Positions 1-16,414 of a stretch of 64,000 bases of DNA are shown one piece after another. The notes beneath the pieces were generated by a model. It searched no databases. It worked only from the letters and a program-made list of their open reading frames with translations, and was not told the DNA's origin. The position numbers and the translations under genes were made by a program. This DNA is from Auanema rhodensis (Eukaryota > Nematoda > Chromadorea > Rhabditida > Rhabditidae): contig OZ059896.1 of the NCBI GenBank assembly GCA_964057225.1, forward strand, positions 9,114,001-9,178,000, read 5' to 3'. The first letter of the stretch is position 1, and every line of letters begins with the position of its first letter.

Positions 1-46
1 TATATTCAAGTTCAAATTATTCGTAAAACTAATTGTATAGTATTAC

Positions 47-553
47 CTTAAAACGTGCTTGAGAATAGCTGTTTGTATACCAATCATGGACGTGTGGCTT
101 GTAAACTGGTACTGTATGAACAATACGTTCAGCTTCTCTAAAAAATCATTAAATATCACTAAAGCATAACACAAATAACATTAAACTATGAATATTCATT
201 CCATATCCGAATGACTGACCTAAGGTTCTGAGGCAAAGCCAATGATGGAGCTAAAGATGAAACAGAATCAATCTTTCTGATTGGGAAATCATGAACTGTT
301 TCCTTGATGTATGTCAAGTTGGTGAATGAAGCACTACGAGCTAATCGTTTTGGCTTGGACCAGATTTCACTCATGTAGTTCTCATACATAGGTTGAGCAC
401 GAGCACGTTCAACATATTTTCTGAAATAAAAAGCAGCAAAATTAAGAAAATGAACATAAAGCTATGAACTTACGTTCTGGGGAATTCCTTCCACCATTTT
501 GTTTCTTGATCAACATCATCTTTTGCATATCGAGCAGCCGTTAGAGGAGACAT
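47..553 (-). CDS. Unrecognised protein, 5' part (three exons, runs off the window edge)
   Basis: Three phase-compatible exons are visible: 553-474, starting at an ATG with MSPLTAARYAKDD; 420-220; and 137-47. Introns are about 53 and 82 bp with GT/AG ends, and codons join cleanly across both junctions (ACA for Thr, AGA for Arg). The readable protein is about 124 residues, rich in Arg, Trp and Tyr, with short motifs such as ETKWWKEFPRT and PHVHDWYTNSYSQARFK. I see no signal peptide, membrane segment or coiled coil. The tryptophan-rich segments look like a conserved cytoplasmic or structural protein, but I do not recognise the family and assign no function. A good donor follows position 47, so the gene continues beyond the window. 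Confidence 0.7.
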
Positions 554-761
554 GATAAAACTACCTATTATAGTTATTATAATTATAATAATAATTAATA
601 AAATTATTTGAAAAAATTAGGAATTTTTGAAAGACAATCATGAATTGATTCATATCTTGATGAGAAGATAGAATTAATTATGAAAAAATATCATTTTTGT
701 TGAAAAATTAAAGCAAAATTGAAGGCTGAAGTTCATCTTAAAGCTCAGGTGGGCGAAACGA

Positions 762-896
762 CTAGCCGAATGGATGTCTATCTCCAAGTATTTTCCAATC
801 GTTACACTTTTTCTTCAGCTCTATTTCTTCTTGTCCTCCAGAGGGACCAGCTGCCAGCAGATCTTCCACCCTCCTCACACAGTCATTGACTGCCAT
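762..896 (-). CDS. Possible small ORF or terminal exon
   Basis: An open frame starting at an ATG (MAVNDCVRRVEDLLAAG) runs 44 codons to a stop at HPFG. Its base composition is clearly richer in GC than the AT-rich DNA on both sides, and its amino acid make-up (charged, with a KKK segment) looks protein-like. The frame stays open upstream of the ATG, so this could equally be the last exon of a minus-strand gene whose other exons I cannot find. No family is recognised. It could also be a degraded fragment. Confidence 0.3.
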   Translation of the reverse strand: MAVNDCVRRVEDLLAAGPSGGQEEIELKKKCNDWKILGDRHPFG

Positions 897-1867
897 TCGG
901 ACTTGGCGATATGAGAAGAACGGATGCGAATGAAATAAAGTGAGATAAGTAGGAATATAAAGAGAAAAATATAGATGATAGAGGAGAGAAAAAGAGGTTT
1001 GAAGAACGAAAGTCTTGGCCCCAATGAAATCTTTTCTGATCATTTCACACTTGTTTCTCCTAGATATTCATAGATATAACAAGCATTAATTCAATAGAAA
1101 GAACAAAGCTTGAATAGCTAAGGGATATATGCATGATACTGATGATATTAGTGATACATATTGTTTCGAAGCTATTTAGAATAAGCTTAAGCTGCTAGTT
1201 TAATAGAAAACTTTTCATACTTTTCAGCATATTTTTCAAATGTTGAAGAATATACGATTTTTTAATTTGAATGAATAAATATTTCTAAGTATTTTTTTTG
1301 TAAAATCATTACAATTGAATGGATGTCCACGGCAAAAAGATTTTAGTATTTCGTGAAGAAGAAAGACATGTAAATGGCAAAAGTGTGTAATCTTCATAAC
1401 TATTCTTTGAAATGAAAACAAAACCTGTACATGTATTCAAGTAAATTATAAATATTTCTTATAATTTAATATTTATAATATATTTAATTATATAAATTCT
1501 ATTATATAATTATTATTTTAATATTATAATATAAATAATATTGTATTCTCCTTTGAGCTCAAAAAGAAATGATGTTTATCTTTGTTCAAATTCTTCTTAT
1601 TTACGAGAACTAAACTTACTTCTTATAAAATAATCTGCTCATTGCGATTGTTAAAGTGTAATGAAGAACGTAAGAAACCAGTCTTGTCCAGTACCTGTGC
1701 CAATAGAACTATCTGAGCGACTAGACAGAAAACTAGATTCAAAAAAAAATTAAATAAATACAAATCTGAAAGTCGGTCGAAAACTTAATTCTCATCTTTT
1801 CCTCTTTACGCTGTGGCCTCATTCATTTTACTCAATGATTATTAGATGAATAACAATTATTTCAGTT

Positions 1868-2225
1868 ATGTACCGTATCAGCTTCATCCTCTTTGCTTCA
1901 CTCTTCTATAGTTCGCATTCTTTGATGTGTTATTCGGGAATGCAGATATGGGAAAGAGATATCAATAATGTTTCTTTAATTCAATGCTCAAACGATCAGA
2001 AATGTTGTCGATTTGTAGCGTAAGTTTTACCAATTTCTTCCAACTCATACCCAAAATCATAGTTCGCTGAATGGTAACAGATACGACTGTTCAAGCAATT
2101 GTCCTCCAACTACTTCAAGGAAATGTGGTCCTGATCCAGCACTTGGAATCCAAGATATTTATTATTGTCATTGCCAAGATCATAATGATGAAGACTGTAA
2201 GCCATATTTGGGAGATAAGAAGTAA
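1868..2225 (+). CDS. Small secreted cysteine-rich protein, ET-module-like
   Basis: Two exons (1868-2019 and 2063-2225) joined by a 43-bp GT/AG intron give a 104-residue protein. It starts with a typical signal peptide (MYRISFILFASLFYSSHS). The mature part carries cysteines in a spaced pattern: a CYSG near its start, a CSNDQKCC cluster, then CSSNCPP, KCG and a final YCHCQDHNDEDC. CYSG followed by a CC pair and further cysteines resembles the nematode ET module found in small secreted proteins, which is also loosely like the three-finger fold. The function of such proteins is largely unknown. The stop lies 134 bp from the stop of the convergent GFAT gene, so the 3' UTRs may overlap. Confidence 0.7.
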
Positions 2226-2359
2226 AACTTTATTTTTAAAAAAAGAAGTTAAAACGGAAGTAAAACATTTTTCTTGATATTACATGTAGTGCATTTTGTA
2301 TATGTATAATTATGTATATATTAAATTATTATTATTGCATTTTTGGATTTTTGATTTGT

Positions 2360-5497
<3,138 letters not shown>

Positions 5498-8226
5498 ATC
5501 TACTGAAATGTATTGAAATCATAACGTATACCTAATACTATTAACAAAAACTGAAAGTAATAGTATCATCAATATTAAAACGAAAAAAACGAGTCCTAAT
5601 AACTTTATGTCAAAATCTTCTTTAACACGCACATACACATATGTGTGTGTGTGTATACATAAGAATCCGTTACTAAAAGATGGAATGAATGGAAGAGTAC
5701 AAGGCATAGTATAATGAAACATATAGTATGAAGATTATCTACATCTCCGTTGTAGATCATCATAATCTCCCTAACTATTTTTTCTGATCTAATAAATTCA
5801 TTATAAATAATAAACAATCAAACTATAATTGAACAAAAGGTCAACGAATAAAAAGCATAGTATAAAGTAGAATATACATATGGTGTTGTAAAATATTGTA
5901 TAAAATATTTAAAACATAGAGTTCCACCATTCGTAAACGAAATAAGAATATTTGAAAAATACGATGAAGCTATATTGACTAAAACGGACGCTATTTGAAA
6001 GTTTAAGTGGCTAAACATGGCTACGAGAATAGACAAACACAGAGATCGCACTGGACTGTCAGTCAGAAAATAGAAAAACAGAAACAAATTTTAAAACAAA
6101 AATGTGCAAGATAGTACTTAGTAAGGTATTCTATATATGATATTACTCCATAACTTTTCTACTTGTAGGTGTCAAGTGTAGAAATACTTAAATGCTCAAT
6201 CATGTACAGAATTTGACCTTTTTCACAGAAAATGAAGAACAACTCTATTTTGTTTTATAAGGTTATTCCTTTCATATGTATTTGTGATCATTATTTAGGA
6301 ATATACTCAATCACTCCACACTACCATTATGTTATTTTCGAATTCGTTAACTTTCGAGAGCATATTAATCTTGCATACTAATTAAACAGAAGTATTTCTG
6401 AAATTTGGTATGAAAAAAACCGAAAACAAACGATTAGATCTAGATGAATTAGATTAAAATGTTGTCTGTTATATGAATATTAATAAACTGTTTGCCAGTT
6501 GATGGAAACTATATATTAACTGAGAAAATTGGTCAGTATCCTTTTATACCTTATCATAATCATTCTCCTTGTCACGAAATACAGGTTGTCAATGCCAATT
6601 AGAAGGTTAGTATGCATTTTGCGAATTTTCGGAATGAAAAAAAGTCAACTCAGTTACACGAATAAAACTTTTACGGAGCAAACATCTAACATGAGATTCT
6701 TAAATTAGACACGCAACAAGACATGGAAAAAAGAGGTTCTGAAGAAAAAAACTTATAGCATGTGAATATATGGTTCATGATCAAACAATAGAAAAAAAAA
6801 GAAAAAATACAGCCAAGTAGCCAAATAAGAAAATAAAGTCTGGCGTTTTAAAAAACTTCAATGTCCTAATAAGGGCAATCCACATCCTTATATTAGAACA
6901 ATATAACTCCATCCTTTCCTTTTTTCATTTTATTTCTATGTCTCTCTTACTCTCTTGCTTTTGTATGATGCATAGCCCAACTAAAGTGGATTTTCATCGG
7001 AACAAGCTGTTTATGCAACGTGGCTCAGAGATATCACACTGTTAAACGGCTATCTACAAATGAAAATCGAATCAACATCCATCTTGAAAACGGGTTGATC
7101 ATTAAAAAAAAACTATTTTTTTTAGAATTATTGTCCTATTAATATAAATAAATAAATATAACTGATAAACTATAATGAAACACTTATTCTCACAGTAAAC
7201 AAGACAAAAGTCAAATAAGTAAAAAATTGAACTTAGAAAGAAAACGGACACTAAACGAGATAGCTGAATGTGAACTTTAAAATATAATGATGACACTGAC
7301 CTTTTCTACTGAGAGTTTACATTATTATGCAAAATGTAATTGAACAAATAAATTCAAAATATTCATTAAGAGCTTGAGTACTAAATAGGGCACACATAGA
7401 ACTAGATGAGCATTCTCTATCAATCAGATAAAGACAATACTCCCGAAGGTCATATCTAGCACGTGGGCTAACCAAAAAACGAAATGAGAACAATTATTTG
7501 AAGTATTCTGCCAATTAAAAAATAGTATACATTTCTAAAATGTAACATTATTTTTTTTATTAATTGTTCAATTTCATGATGGTTATACTCTGCAAACTTT
7601 AATTAAAACTTACTGTAATATTAAAAGATTTAAATCTATTTGAAGTACAAAATATTATTATAATAAATTATAGCTTGATTAATATATAAAAAGTATAAAA
7701 AAAATGGAATGCAATCAAAAACTGTATGTCACTCAAAATACTTAATGGTTATCGTTATTACACGTAACTCACGTATAATTATGCTAATGATGAAAATACT
7801 TTTAAATATAATGCAATGCATAACAATATTGCAAACATACTAATTTATTCAAATTTGTATTTTAATAAATAATATTTTTTAATAAAAATTATACTTTATT
7901 AATAAGAACTTCCTATATATTTTGATACGGTTAATATATATTATTATTTATATTATTTTATAATATTATACTATAGCTTTCATCGTTCACAACTCTCTAT
8001 TCATCTCTTATCCAAATCCATCAAAGATGTTCAAGTCTCTTTGCGTCATGAACAATCTATAATATCATATTAAGCTTAATATGGTCTCAGTTTGTCCTGC
8101 CAATAGGCTTTTTATCTGATTGCTGAATCTGAATGACGTATTTTCACAATGTTCTGTGATGAGTTGGAAGAAAAACTTTCTGCTTCTATCTTACTACGTC
8201 ACATCTAATATTAAATGTCGATGACA
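5498..8226. other. AT-rich DNA upstream of gfat, no gene seen
   Basis: No exon with convincing codon content and splice sites was found. The plus strand is A-rich in most of this stretch, the pattern seen for introns and flanks of minus-strand transcripts in this window. It may hold the gfat promoter and 5' UTR. A short (CA/TG)n run occurs at about 5630-5655. Confidence 0.5.
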
Positions 8227-8389
8227 TTAAAATGTCATTCTGAAGGTATTACGTTTCCCAGTCTTCATGATACAACAACTATTTCTATCTGCGACAAAAT
8301 GATCACCGTCATCTATTCCAGCATCTCCAACGTTGTCACCAATGGAGGCAGTAGCGTTAGTGTCTTCCAGTTTTGCTTGTAAAGCGTTG
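8227..8389 (-). CDS. Probable terminal exon of an unidentified gene
   Basis: On the minus strand a good acceptor (GTTTACAG) is followed by one carried base and 53 codons ending in TAA. The peptide (NALQAKLEDTNATASIGDN, later DDGDHFVADRNSCCIMK) is acidic in the middle and basic at the end (KTGKRNTFRMTF), as in a cytoplasmic tail. Base composition is clearly less AT-rich than the surroundings. I find no partner exon upstream. It may belong to a gene with long introns or be an alternative or untranslated exon of the gfat unit. The family is not recognised. Confidence 0.4.
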
Positions 8390-11300
8390 CTGTAAACCAA
8401 CCACAGTATCATGTTCCCTTTTTGACAATATCGTAAGCGATTGATTAAGAAATATGCTGGTCGTAGTACAGTTAATCAATTTTTGTTTGGATTGTCCAGC
8501 CAACAAAAACTGAGGATGACAGATAGACAATAAATAAAAAAATGCTTGTTTTCAATTCTGTATCCGATACAAAAATTTTCAAATTAATATCTGTTATTGT
8601 GATGGAAATCCAATATACTGTCCTTTTTCCCATAATCTTACAATCTTTGCAATATTATCGGTCTCTTTATTTCTAAACCCGTCGTTGTCCACACACACGC
8701 ACACAGATATAGTGTGGCAATAAATCTTAAAGACTAAGATCTTTCAATTGTGAGATGTCTTCTGATCAAATATGCATAACATATACATTTCATTATATCA
8801 TATATAATACTTTTAATTTTTAAAATAAATATTTTATCGTTACGAGTAAAAACAAATTGTTCAATGCTATTACAAATCATATAATATGACATAGTAGTTC
8901 ACTTGAGAAAACGATAAAGACTACATCTATCTGTTCCATTTGGACCAATTTTGAAGTCAACTTTTTTTTCTATTTTGAAATTTCTCAACTAATACATTAA
9001 CTGTGAATTTTGATCAATATTGTTAAGAAAACTTAAATTATCTCGATTTGTCCCCCTCAATTCTTATTTTCAAAGTTTATCTGATCTATTAATACATTTC
9101 GCGCCATAAGAGAGCTTCCCTAAATCAGAATGAGCTGTTGCAAAGACAAGAGAAATTTGATAACTTCATTCGTATATCTTCATCTTTTTTCTTGAAAATT
9201 ATTTACTCCATTAAAATCAAAATCGTGTGAAATAATAGAGAGGAAGAGAAAAATGAAAAGAGAAAGAGAAAGTTAAGTTGAAGAGAAAAAGTGCGTAGAG
9301 AAATGTAGAGAAAGATATATGATTGAAAACTATACTCAACTCTATAGTATTTGTAAACCAGGTTTGTTATGTTCCCTGTTTGTACAATGAGATAATAAAT
9401 GTTTTTATTCATTTTATGCCAAAAGCATGAGAACGACAAAATGATGCTCTTTCCTCGTTTATTCTGTTTTATCCACTCTCGTTTGACAACATTTTTTACA
9501 TTATTTTGCTCCAATTTACATTTTTTTTTTCATTTTCTTTGGCTTCAATATTATAATTTTATCTTGTCTTTTGCATCACATATATAATCAATGTAGCAGA
9601 ATTATTATTCTTTGTCCTTCTGTCCTCTAAATTATGTGAGAGTGAAAAATCGTTTTTTTCCCTCCGCAAGTGTGTTACCAACAGCTATTTTCTACTCAGT
9701 TATGTTTTCTTTTTATTTTGAAGTTAGAATGCTTGCTAAGATTTTGAACAATAAAGTGATGCTGAGGCTGCAAAGATGCTGTTGCTTATCATGTTTTGCG
9801 ATTGCTACTGTTCTGTCTTCCACCAAATTACTATTTCTAATTTTAAATTTAAGTTTTAAAACTTTTCTAGATGAAAATGAAAACATTACCTTTCCAGAAT
9901 GCTTTATATTTAATGCTTCATGATGACACAAACACAATATAGTTAAAAACACACAACTATTTGTCTTTATTCTGAAAAATATTAGTTTTTATTTAATTTT
10001 TAGTTATGTAATAATAGTAAGACAAAGTTTCATTTGATATATTATCTATGTTTTTTTTTATTTTATTCAATCTGTCTATTGTAATATTTGTTTTGAAGTA
10101 ATTACTTTGTATAATAATTGTGTTGCAAAATTGCCTTTGAAAGTTGTAGAAATAACGATATTGGGTGTTCCCTCAAAATAATTTTGTTTTATGTTCTCTA
10201 GTTTTTTGCCATTTGTACATTTTCTGCAGCTTAATTGAATAATGTTTTGGACTAATGCTTGACCGAAGCTCAACTGGATGTTTTTGGTTGTGCACTGACT
10301 GATCGTTATTAAATCTTTTATAATCTATCATAGGTTTTCTCTCAAACTTATCAATGCCAGTCAATTGTTCATAAATTCAGATTTCTGGATAAAGTGATTT
10401 GAAATCTTAATCTTCGATCTTTCATTGACGCTCAACTATCTTATGCTGCAGTACATTTGCATACCGAACTTTGAAATATCTCTTTGTTGTTTGATGTTTT
10501 GCTCTCAACTATCTATCTGTTTTAAACCCTCTTATTGCTTATTACTATCTAACTACGTTCATTTCATCACAATAGGGTCGGTTACCCTTGGTGGTATGGA
10601 TAGATGCATATGTACTACCTCTGTGTAAATCAGAGTGGCGTCACCCTCCCACCCTCCTCAATCTATCTCATTATTACTTTTGTCTCGCTCTCTCTCAATA
10701 TTGTATATATCTTAAACAATATATATATTTCTTTTTAGAATTCTTTCTATCTCTTTCTTTTTTTGTTTCTCATATTCTTTTTTACCTCATTCTGTTACGA
10801 TCTCTTTATTTTCTCCGCAATTATTTCAAAGTGTGTCTCGCCATTTCTTATTATTGCACAAGTTATTCGATGATTCGATAGTTTCTACTTTAAGCACTTG
10901 TTCTATTAAATAATATATTTCTTCACAATGCAACTGCTTTTCGACCTTAGTTCTGTGTTCTGAGTCAATCTCCGATTCAAGTGATTGACTAGTCTAGTTG
11001 GAGTCGATAGTCTCAATCAGATAGAGGACAATTGAACGACAGTGACCGTACGGCCTAAGGTTTATCAGAATATTTGATACTATAACAGAACGTTTCTGTG
11101 AATATGTTTATTTATCAATCTATGGAATACCTTTATGTCATTGTTCCAAATCATTGCAAATGCCAATCTACACCACTTCATATATTCTTTTAACAATTCT
11201 TAAAACCTTTTGTTCTTTGCGAGCCAGTAAAAATGTCTTTGCTGTGTTCCTCTTGTTTGTCCTCTTGATTAACTTTTCTGTTTTCACATTCGATTCTCTG

Positions 11301-13598
11301 TTCTCAGCCAAATGAAAAGCTCTCGTAGTATCTTGGCTTTAGCTGGCACTACTAAACATTAATTAAAATTTTTAGCTTTTCATTTATAAAAAAATGTTAC
11401 TTCCTTTTACTGACACTTACTTGTCTATTTCATAGTTATTTTACTATATGTAATGGTAGATATTCAATGAGAACCGGCTGAAAACATATTACAAGCCAGG
11501 AAATCTGCTTCATGGCCATATTTGTACAGCTTGAAATCAGATTATGATCGCACAGCTCAGACTGTCGACAGTTAAGTTCTTTTTATTTTCGACAAAAAGC
11601 CCCTCAGCTTGTATTCAATACAATCAGTGTGTTGACAAATCCTTTTCAAATCAGAGAAATCGTGTGCACATAACTAATGGTCTTCTGAACAATATATCTG
11701 CTGCATTGATTCATAAACCGTTGCCAATAAATGTGGACATTTGAGAATAACTTACCACGTTACAGCCACTCAACTAACCTTTAAATTTTATTTTTAGGGT
11801 TTACTGATAGGTTAACAATTATCAATGCTTCCAGAATGTTTGTAATATGTTTATTCTCATGAATAGTAATTTCTGTTGTTTTCGTATTTTAATGGAAGTT
11901 GTCACCGCTTTTTATTCTGGAGAATTTTTTTTACTTTTACCTCACACTCCTACTCAGCGCCTCCTGTGTTTTCGAATTGGAAAATAAGTTTCGGACATTT
12001 CGTTGTTTTCTTATTCAAAAAGCAGATGTAGATTTTCCAAAGATTTTTTTTAGATTTTCTACAGTCCCAAGCAGATGCTCAACTAAATTGTACAATGTTC
12101 GGGAGTCTTTCATTCACCTTCTTAATTGAGAAATACCTAGCATGTCTTCTTCAGGGGTTCCTATTCCAAAAAAGGGAGGAGAAAAGGAATAAGACAGCAT
12201 AGAAAGGTGGAAGAGAAAGACATACAACATAATTGCGCTAGTGTTTTTATTGGTTATCCTTGTCAGCAATGTTCGTTTACGTCATCAAGTATACCGACAG
12301 GAATATGGCAATATTCGTCTTCCAATTTTCGTTTTGGCCATCCACTTTTTGCCTTCTTGCTATATGTTCAATCTTTGGACTGTCGACATACTGTCTAGTA
12401 TAATGACTTAACTTTAAACAGATTCTGTAATATGTCATTTATGATATGAGTATTTTCAGAGTTGTCTGTCCATCTTACAAAGATATAATCATGATTTTGC
12501 TGTCTATCGTTTCCTATAATTGACAGGATATCATTTCTATATTTTATGATAGGTTATTAGCTTGCTGAAATGACTTATGGAGTAATGTTTTCTGGCGAAT
12601 TTGTGATGGCGATTATGTATGTTGAACTTACTTTTCGTATGTAGCCTAATTCTGCGCTGTGTAAGTGAACTCCTACTACAAAAGATATTTTTTGTCCCTT
12701 TCTTTCTTAGTGCCATGACCACAGGTGTCTTTTCTTGGTTTATGTCAAGTGGAGCTAGCCAATGTTTGCTCGAAGACTGGAAATGCATGAACGTTGCGCG
12801 TTTCATAGCATTCGGCTGCATCCATTTTTCTTCCTTCTCTTCGCATACAATTCGTTCATTTGCAATTTGTTGCATTCCATCTTTCTTTTCCAATATATTT
12901 GGGTTTGCTTTCATTTTTGACTTCTGAGCGGTATTTTCAAGATTTTGTCTTCTACCTCACTGTCACTTATACACATGGCGAGACCATCTCCAAGTACTTC
13001 CACTAGTTACCAGTTTGCTGTTTGTGGCCATGTCGTTAAAGAAGAATTGCAATCTGTTTCCTTATTCACGTCCCATTCGCTACACTTGGGATATGTATAT
13101 GGACTCTTTTATCGTAAATCATGAGCTATCTCATTCATTCTTTTAAACTATCTTTATTACTGAAATTTCACTGGAAGCTAACGAATTGTTCTGTACTTTA
13201 ACTAAAAAGAACTGAAGGTTTTGGCCATCTATCTAAGTTTATGTTTGTCATGAAGAACTGGTTCTTTTCGCTGAGACTAAACGAGAGAGTTGCCTTCCAG
13301 CTTAGTGTTTTATTATTACTGAGCCTTATCTTCAGAATTTAATCACTTACAAGGTTTATTATCACATTTTTGTCTTACTACCAACATTAAGTGACGTTCT
13401 ATGAAAAGTAGAAACACAAGAGTCGAACGTATTCCTACAGATATTTGTGGCGATTTCTACGATAGCGTCGAAGCCTGTTTGTCTCCCTCTCTCCCTGGGT
13501 GTATGTGTGCCTGTCTGTCTGTGTGTTATGCTGTTCGTTTCTTTTTCTCTCTCTCTCTCTTGTTCTCCTACCTCTCCCTTGCCTCTGTATGTATATCT

Positions 13599-13640
13599 GT
13601 GTGCGTGTGTGTGTGTGTGTGTATGTGTGTGAGTGAGTGA
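13599..13640. repeat. (TG)n microsatellite
   Basis: An interrupted GT repeat (gtgcgtgtgtgtgtgtgtgt) continues into gtatgtgtgtgagtgagtga. It follows a CT-rich stretch at about 13540-13580. Open frames read through it are simple-sequence artefacts. Confidence 0.9.
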
Positions 13641-14618
13641 TCATCAAGACGATTGGTAGAGGCTACTTATTGCAACCATTTTAGTATATCTTCCATGTGT
13701 TTAGTCATTTCAAAGTTACGATGAAGTTCGCTAATCTTCCTTTTAAATAAGTATTCGATTTTGGCTACCAACCTTTTCTACATACATTTCTTTCTTCGTC
13801 CGCTCTCTTACCTTATCAGTCCCTTTCCCCGTTATGGATGACGGTTGAAAATATTCGGGAGAGAGAAAAGAGAATAAAATTGTCCCGATTTGTATTGCAT
13901 CTTTATCCACCACATTCCCCGATCTTCTCTCTATCTCTTTCTCCCTCTTTATTTCTCTCTCTGGTTCTTGGGCAGAAAGTCTGCGCGGTCAGACATCAGA
14001 CACCACAAAATGGGTAATAGACGCAGAGTTGGCTGTGGGCGCTCCACGCACTATGTATGCTCCCGCCCTCTCATTTCGTGTCTTCTCCACCACTTTTTTC
14101 ATATTGCCTTTTATTTTAAATGTTTAGAACAATTTTGATAACTAATTTGAATATTGCTAGTTAAAAACAAATTTTCCTTATCAATATGCGCCGTTTTGAT
14201 GTTTTTTGATTTTTAAAATAGCTATGCATATTCAACTTGGATTTTCAAAATTTATTGCTTGTTGCACTTGGTCGCTCTTATATGTGTAGTTGCTGTTTCT
14301 GATTCTTACAATTTTCTGCTCCTTTTAAGAACCATTTGTTCATAGAACAATTACTAAATTTTCACTTTTCTAAAAGTGTTAAAATTTACTTTTTCTATGT
14401 AGGTTTAAGGACGAACACTTGTAATTTTTTTATTTTATTCTGCTCTTAGCTCTTAATAGCTTCTGTAAATGCTTAAGTAAATGATTTTTTTTGACTCTGA
14501 CTGACTGTCCTGGTTGTCGTAGATGAACAGCCCATTTGCCGATAATTTAGGGATTGAAAGCGTTTGCAATCCCGTTCTGTGAAATAGGATATGTCTTTGC
14601 TACTGATTGATTCCGGTG

Positions 14619-14622
<4 letters not shown>

Positions 14623-14657
<35 letters not shown>

Positions 14658-14712
14658 TATATGTATATATATATATTATATAATATAATATATATTATAT
14701 GTATACATATAC
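14623..14712. repeat. (AT)n microsatellite with degenerate TA tail
   Basis: About 15 perfect AT units at 14623-14652 are followed by degenerate TA-rich repeats (attatattat, taatataata, gtatacatatacat) to about 14712. The sequence can fold on itself. Confidence 0.9.
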
Positions 14713-16414
14713 ATGTCCAATTTGACTGTCTTGGAATACTAGTTTCGCTTGTCTTTCTTCGAAATGCCAACATTCCCGCCTTCAGTTATTCTAGTAGTTG
14801 AGTTGTTATTATCATACATTGCTCTCTTGCAAACTGAAGTTTGCGCCAAAAGTATAGCATATGTTAGTATGAAGATCTGTTTTTATCATTTTAAGCCGTT
14901 TGGTGGATGTTGCAATAGATGACCGCACTTTCCAACAAGCGACTACTTTATTCACCATATGAAATTTTATCTTTTGCTCATAGCGTTTCTTCATAAATCG
15001 AAAAAGTATGAGATGTAATATTCTTAGAAACAGTCGTCTGCCTGCTCTTTTTACCAACCATCTCCGAGTCTATTTCAAAGTAAAAAAACAAATTAGTGTT
15101 ATCACTTGCCTGCTTGGTGAATACAGAGGAAGCTGGTAGACGTCTGACGTGTTTTGCTTATTTTTCAATCGCTCACCTTCCTGGGGGTGGTTGTGCGTTA
15201 GTCGTTGCTATTACGGCTGTTCACTGGTGAGCATATTTTTCTTCTAGTTAAAAATGTTGCTGTTTTCGTGCTTTTGGTTTCTATTATATGTTAATAACCT
15301 TGTAGTTTTTGAAGCTGTGAACTGGACACAAGGCGAATATTGTACGCAACAATATTCATTTTCTTCTTCACCAATCTTTTAACCGACATCTTATAAAGCA
15401 TCGACATCATGGGGCGTTTGCCAAACCCGTCTCACATTAACTCTCTTCAGCCGTATTTCGCTTCTGTTATTTGTTCTCGGAGATTCTGTTAATTTAGCCA
15501 TGTTTTTGTCACTTTGAGATACGCTTTAATATGCGATCTGAGCGTTCTTGTCAAACCCAGATTACACCTGTTGATATCTCAGTTTGTTGTAGGTGTATCT
15601 TCCTTTAGTTTCTGTTCTCTTTCGTTTCTCTTTTTTCATCATTCTTACTTCCAATCAGTTCGCTTTAAGGCCTGCTGGTTGCTGACAGGGAACTGAAGAG
15701 AAAGAGGAAAGTGTGATCGGGCGTTTTGTCCACTATTGTTACTGCTAGCATCTGCCTATGTTCTGTTGTTACCGTTAAATTCCTTTCAATCATCATAAGC
15801 TTATTCACATTTTTAATTTTACTGATGATCGTTCTTCTTAGCGAACTAAATAGTAGAATCAGTCAATCAGCAGTGGCTCACGATCTCTATCCATCCGTTT
15901 TTGTTGGCCGTCACGTTTCCCTTTCGCTTCTCTCCTGCGCCAGCCCAGCTAATCGATCGATTATTTCGTTCCTCTATTATCAACTAGGCCCGTCACAGTA
16001 TCGTTTACACTGCATGTCATGTGGTCTTATTTGGTAGTTATTCATCTTTTTCTGATTCCTAATAATTGGCCATTGCTCAATCTGAGCTTTTATTGAAATT
16101 GAAATAATCTTCGTCATTGTTATATCTTATGTGTCATGTATCCTTTTTACACTTCCATTTTCTTTCGTATCTTCGCGTTTGCCTTATCGTCTTTCTTTTG
16201 GTGCCCTGTTTTCCCGGATTGCGCAGGTCCCATTCTTGACGATTGGGAAATATTATTTCTAATTCTTATAATGCCGTATTTTTTAAATTAAAATTTTCTT
16301 GTAGCGGGAAGCATTGTAACATCACTAGGAGGGTAAGGCTGAGAAAGGAATATAATCTGGATTGTTACTGTTACTCTCTTCTCTTTGAATAAGCAGTTCT
16401 TATATTATTGTCTT

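Larger units (their letters stand above)
8390..16414. other. Gene-poor DNA; T-rich on the plus strand from about 9.4 kb
   Basis: No convincing coding exon was found. From about 9.4 kb onward the plus strand is markedly rich in T and in pyrimidine runs such as tttctt and ctctct, as in the introns of the plus-strand genes here. The simplest reading is 5' introns and promoter of the ell gene downstream. Open frames in this stretch are low in complexity and explained by the base skew. A less AT-rich patch at about 13970-14090 and another at about 15880-15970 stand out. Confidence 0.5.

Noticed and set aside
12537-12914. 125-codon minus-strand open frame
   Set aside because: It is antisense to T-rich plus-strand DNA, Lys/Arg/Ile-rich with no domain, and has a plus-strand open frame across it as well. 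Base skew explains it.
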